Source: CAZTTH01 sp964615975 (GTDB taxonomy: Bacteria; Verrucomicrobiota; Lentisphaeria; JABSQK01; JAJFLO01). From it: a stretch of 35,627 nucleotides of DNA. Position numbers and translations under genes: made by a program. Every line of letters begins with the position of its first letter. Position 1 is the stretch's first letter. The stretch is taken from the NCBI GenBank assembly GCA_964615975.1, contig CAZTTH010000035.1, positions 1-35,627 of the forward strand. The letters run 5' to 3'. This document shows positions 32,401 through 35,627 of the stretch, in pieces. The notes beneath the pieces were generated by a model that was given only the letters and a program-made list of their open reading frames with translations, was not told the DNA's origin and ran no database searches.

Positions 32401-34152
32401 ATGGACAAAACGATCGTAGCAACCCAATCGATAAAACTGACTTTACCTGATACAGGATTCAAACTGGTCAATGGCGATGTCCTTAAGGAAATCGTTATTG
32501 CCTATGAAACTTACGGCGAACTTGCACCGGATAAACACAATTGCATCTATGTGTGCCATGCTCTTACTGGCGACGCGCATTGTGCCATGTATCATCACGA
32601 AGATGACACTGATCCAGGATGGTGGGATAACCTGATTGGCCCCGGTAAAGGCATCGATACCAGAAACTATTTTGTCGTCTGTTCCAATATTCTTGGCGGC
32701 TGCAAGGGCACCACCGGGCCTGGCTCGATTAATCCTGAAACTGGCGCTCCCTATGGCGCTGATTTTCCCCTGGTCTCGATCAAGGATGTGGTGCGGGTGC
32801 AAAAATTGCTCCTGGACCAATTGGAAATTCCCAGTTTACATGCCGTTATCGGCGGCTCACTGGGCGGCATGCAGGCTTTGGAATGGAGTATCGCCTATCC
32901 AGAATATGTCAAGCGCTGCATTTGTATCGCGTCCGCGCTTAATCTCACTCCCCAAGCCGTGGCGTTTGATATCATTGGCCGACAGGAAATCGAAGATGAT
33001 CCAGATTGGTACAATGGCGATTATTATGGGAAAGAAGCCCAGCCTGAGCGCGGCTTGTCGCGGGCGCGTCAGATCGGTCATATCACCTATCTCTCATCCA
33101 TTTCCATGGATAACAAGTTCGGGCGTGAATTGCAAACCAAACCCGGATTCATTCGCCCGGGAAAATTTGCCACCAACTTTCAGGTGGAATCCTATTTGAA
33201 TTATCAGGGAAACAAGTTTATCAAACGCTTCGATGCCAATTCCTATCTGTATATCAGTCACATGATGGATATGTTTGATTTGATCAAGGAACACGGCAGC
33301 ATTGAAGCCGTCTTTGCCAACGTTACCTGCCGCTATCTGATCGTTTCCATCAGTTCAGATTGGTTGTTTAACGTCGAACAGCAATTGCAAATCGTTACAG
33401 CGCTTATTGCCCAGCGCAAACCAGTCAGCTACTTTCAGATTGACTCCCATTATGGCCATGATGCCTTTTTGCTTGAATACGAGGTATTGGGACGCGGGGT
33501 GGCAGCCTTTCTCAACAGCCATAAACCGGCGCCTTTACTGCCGTCCTCAGTAAATCATCAGGACATGGAACATATCGCCGGCATGATCGACACCCAGGCT
33601 CATGTGCTGGATGTGGGCAGTGGCAGCGGGGAATTGTTCTGCGCGCTGATTGAGCGGAAAAAAATTACCGGAATTTGTCTCGATCTGGATTTCAACGAAA
33701 TTGTCGAGTGTATGTCCAAGGGACTGCCGGCAATCCAGCTGGACGCCAATTCGGGTTTGGAAATCATTGCGCCGAACGCGTTCGACTGCATCCTGTTGAA
33801 TCAGACCATTCAACAACTGCGCAGCAGCCTGCAAACCATCCTGCAAATCGTCCGCATCGCCTCGAGTGGGGTCATCGGCTTTACCAATTTCGCTTTTTAC
33901 GCCTATCGATTATCGCTCTTCTTCAAGGGGCAATTACCGGTTTCAGGAGATCTGCCGTTCGAATGGTATAACACTCCGAATATCCACTTGGTAACGGTGA
34001 GGGATTTTCGTGAATTGTGCGCTCGTCATGCCATCACCATTGAAGACATGGAATTTTTATCTGATGATTTAATCGGGCGCTGGCTGTTAGCCATGGGGAT
34101 GAACAATTTGGGATGTGAACGCAGTCTGGTAAAAATCAGCCGGGGAAATTAA
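32401..34152 (+). CDS. metX: Homoserine O-acyltransferase (MetX) fused to MetW-like domain
   Basis: A 583-aa fusion protein. Residues about 1-375 are an alpha/beta-hydrolase homoserine O-acetyl- or succinyltransferase with nucleophile S153 in GGSLGGMQALEW, acid D320 (ISSDWLF) and H353 (YGHDAF), so the triad is complete. Residues about 390-583 are a MetW-type SAM-methyltransferase fold (HVLDVGSGSGELF near 401, FDCILLNQTIQQL, then GFTNFAFYAYRL). In many proteobacteria metX and metW are neighbouring genes, and MetW is needed for full MetX activity; here they are one chain. GGAGG is about 18 bp from the ATG, unusually far. The 3' end overlaps the convergent kinase gene by 4 bp. It supplies activated homoserine for methionine, consistent with the sulfur genes upstream. 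Confidence 0.93.
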   Translation: MDKTIVATQSIKLTLPDTGFKLVNGDVLKEIVIAYETYGELAPDKHNCIYVCHALTGDAHCAMYHHEDDTDPGWWDNLIGPGKGIDTRNYFVVCSNILGGCKGTTGPGSINPETGAPYGADFPLVSIKDVVRVQKLLLDQLEIPSLHAVIGGSLGGMQALEWSIAYPEYVKRCICIASALNLTPQAVAFDIIGRQEIEDDPDWYNGDYYGKEAQPERGLSRARQIGHITYLSSISMDNKFGRELQTKPGFIRPGKFATNFQVESYLNYQGNKFIKRFDANSYLYISHMMDMFDLIKEHGSIEAVFANVTCRYLIVSISSDWLFNVEQQLQIVTALIAQRKPVSYFQIDSHYGHDAFLLEYEVLGRGVAAFLNSHKPAPLLPSSVNHQDMEHIAGMIDTQAHVLDVGSGSGELFCALIERKKITGICLDLDFNEIVECMSKGLPAIQLDANSGLEIIAPNAFDCILLNQTIQQLRSSLQTILQIVRIASSGVIGFTNFAFYAYRLSLFFKGQLPVSGDLPFEWYNTPNIHLVTVRDFRELCARHAITIEDMEFLSDDLIGRWLLAMGMNNLGCERSLVKISRGN

Positions 34153-35627
34153 TTGGCAGGTTCGCTTGGAATTAGTTCCCTGAGTTTTGTTAACAAAACA
34201 TCGGGAGTAAAGGGCTTTTGCATAAACACAACTCGACTGATCCCGGAAAAGTCAAACATGACATCCTCTTCAGCATAACCACTCATCAAGAGTATTGGCA
34301 CGGAGTTATTTTGCTTGCGGATTTCCCGGGCAATGGTTTTACCATCTTTGAATGGCATCGATAAATCCAGAATTATGGCATGAATCGTGGTGTTTTCCCT
34401 AGCGAATATTTCCATAAAATCACGCCCATTGCGGGCAGTTAATACCTTAAAACCATGCTGACGGAGAAGATATGAGACGATGGTGAGAATATTTTCTTCA
34501 TCATCTGCGACCAATATCAGCCCGGAACCATGCCATTTATCAGATCCATGATCCGGTACCCGATCAAGTGACACTGCTGTTGTTTCCCGTTTTGAGCTGG
34601 GGAAATATATTCGTATGGTGGTGCCCCTGTTAATGGCGCTGATCACCTCAATACCACCTTCATGCCCGCGTACAATGCCAAAAACAGCTGCCAGCCCCAA
34701 TCCGCGACCTAAAAATTTAGTTGAGTAAAAAGGATCGAAAATTTTGCTGATGGTATCGGGTTGAATCCCGCACCCCTGATCAATGACCTCAAGCAGAGCA
34801 TAATTACCAACCGGGAGGGTTTTACCGCAGATCAATGCGGGATTATTATTGGCATTGATGACCATGTTTTTCGTGCGGATAGTAATGATGTTTTCAACCT
34901 CTTCACCCGCTTCACTGGCATTGGTCACAAGGTTGATTAGTAGTTGTCGGATTTGCGATTTATCGCCGCGAATGGCAACCGGAGACAAATCATAGTATAT
35001 GGGAGTGATTTTATTGCCAACTGATTCAAACAGGTTGACATGGTCTTGAACTAATGTGTCTAGCTGAATCAATTCATAGTCCGATCGACTTTGACCCGCA
35101 TAAAGCAACATGTTTTTGGTCAGTTCATTGGCGCGATGAACCGCATTTTCAATTTCCCGAATCGCGGTAGCTTTCGCTTCTTCACCGATTTTTTTCAGTT
35201 TGAGTAAATCGTTATACCCCAGAATGATGGTCAATAAGTTATTAAAATCGTGCGCGATACTCCCGGCCATCAGGCCCAGGCTTTCCATTTTTTGAGTTTG
35301 GCGCAGGCGCGTATTCATGAGTTGCTGCTCATATTCCAATCGTTTAGATTCAGTAAGATCACGAAACACCCCTTGAATTTCAACGATATCATCATCAACC
35401 TGCCGCAGAGTCAAACTCGCATCAACAATGATCGGATTTTGGGATTTTGGGGTCAGAAGCAGTTCGACTTTCTCAATGTTCTGACCGAAGAGCAGTTGTT
35501 GGTATAATTTAGTCCAGATTATTAACGATTCCGGGGTAAAGATGTCTTTAATTAGCAACCGACTCAACTCATCCTGATCGTATCCCATAATTTTGTGCCA
35601 CGCGGGATTGGCATAAAGAAGATGACC
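34149..35627 (-). CDS. Hybrid sensor histidine kinase: PAS-HisKA-HATPase-receiver (partial at right edge)
   Basis: The frame is open to the window edge, with 13 further codons before the first Met (GHLLYANPAWHKI, clearly PAS sequence), so the N-terminus is missing. A PAS domain ends in VFRDLTESKR, followed by a short coiled linker. The histidine box is GSIAHDFNNLL, with its His about 126 residues from the edge. The ATPase has LINLVTNASEAG, DQGCGIQP, and RGLGLAAVFGIVRGHEGGI. A C-terminal receiver has the acidic pair DDEEN, phospho-acceptor DLSMP, MSGYAEE and the lysine in MQKPF. This layout is common in soluble energy-sensing or signalling kinases that act through phosphorelays. No partner regulator is next to it. 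Confidence 0.93.
   Translation of the reverse strand, partial: GHLLYANPAWHKIMGYDQDELSRLLIKDIFTPESLIIWTKLYQQLLFGQNIEKVELLLTPKSQNPIIVDASLTLRQVDDDIVEIQGVFRDLTESKRLEYEQQLMNTRLRQTQKMESLGLMAGSIAHDFNNLLTIILGYNDLLKLKKIGEEAKATAIREIENAVHRANELTKNMLLYAGQSRSDYELIQLDTLVQDHVNLFESVGNKITPIYYDLSPVAIRGDKSQIRQLLINLVTNASEAGEEVENIITIRTKNMVINANNNPALICGKTLPVGNYALLEVIDQGCGIQPDTISKIFDPFYSTKFLGRGLGLAAVFGIVRGHEGGIEVISAINRGTTIRIYFPSSKRETTAVSLDRVPDHGSDKWHGSGLILVADDEENILTIVSYLLRQHGFKVLTARNGRDFMEIFARENTTIHAIILDLSMPFKDGKTIAREIRKQNNSVPILLMSGYAEEDVMFDFSGISRVVFMQKPFTPDVLLTKLRELIPSEPAN

Noticed and set aside
32352..32450. 32-codon frame overlapping the metX-metW start
   Set aside because: Different phase, no clear ribosome site of its own, no motif; possibly a leader but unsupported.

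Overview
The window comes from a Gram-negative-type bacterium of moderate G+C. It carries a type I PKS/NRPS biosynthetic cluster beside ordinary sulfur-assimilation and methionine genes. Signal peptides, a CtpA-type protease, a CysHDN/Rrf2 set and a MetX-MetW protein fit a proteobacterium-like or PVC-like environmental lineage, but nothing in the sequence fixes the phylum. No rRNA, tRNA, CRISPR array or transposase gene was seen.

Region 1 (1-23016, all minus strand, so read right to left) is a biosynthetic cluster. It starts with a fully reducing PKS module (KS-AT-DH-ER-KR-ACP) whose frame is interrupted by one in-frame TGA inside the ER domain. Then come a sulfotransferase, an A-less NRPS with the order TubC docking-C-T-TE-T-TE, an NRPS with the order C-A-T-TE, a 70-aa membrane protein, two tandem GT39/GT83-like membrane glycosyltransferases, two tandem paralogous A-T (adenylation-carrier) proteins, and the first 39 codons of another protein running off the left edge. 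The likely product is an acyl or polyketide-peptide that may be sulfated and glycosylated; this is inference.

Region 2 (23017-27111) has a divergent control region, a secreted protein built from repeated aromatic-Pro motifs, an S41/CtpA-like protease coupled to it, and, convergent, a membrane-anchored FGE-sulfatase-fold protein.

Region 3 (27112-34152, plus strand) is a sulfur block: an Rrf2-family regulator, cysK, cysH (APS-reductase type), cysD, cysN, and a single-ORF MetX-MetW fusion. A 122-bp structured repeat occurs twice in direct orientation and brackets cysH-cysD-cysN. Region 4 (34149-35627, minus) is the 3' part of a hybrid PAS-histidine kinase-receiver protein.

The most unusual signal is a 60-63-bp palindromic element inserted in frame into three coding genes of the cluster: both A-T proteins and the PKS. 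It always occupies the same reading frame and encodes a peptide of the form GVTP...RCDP. In the two well-kept copies this is the only one of the three frames free of stop codons. It resembles, by analogy, the protein-coding palindromic elements known from Rickettsia.
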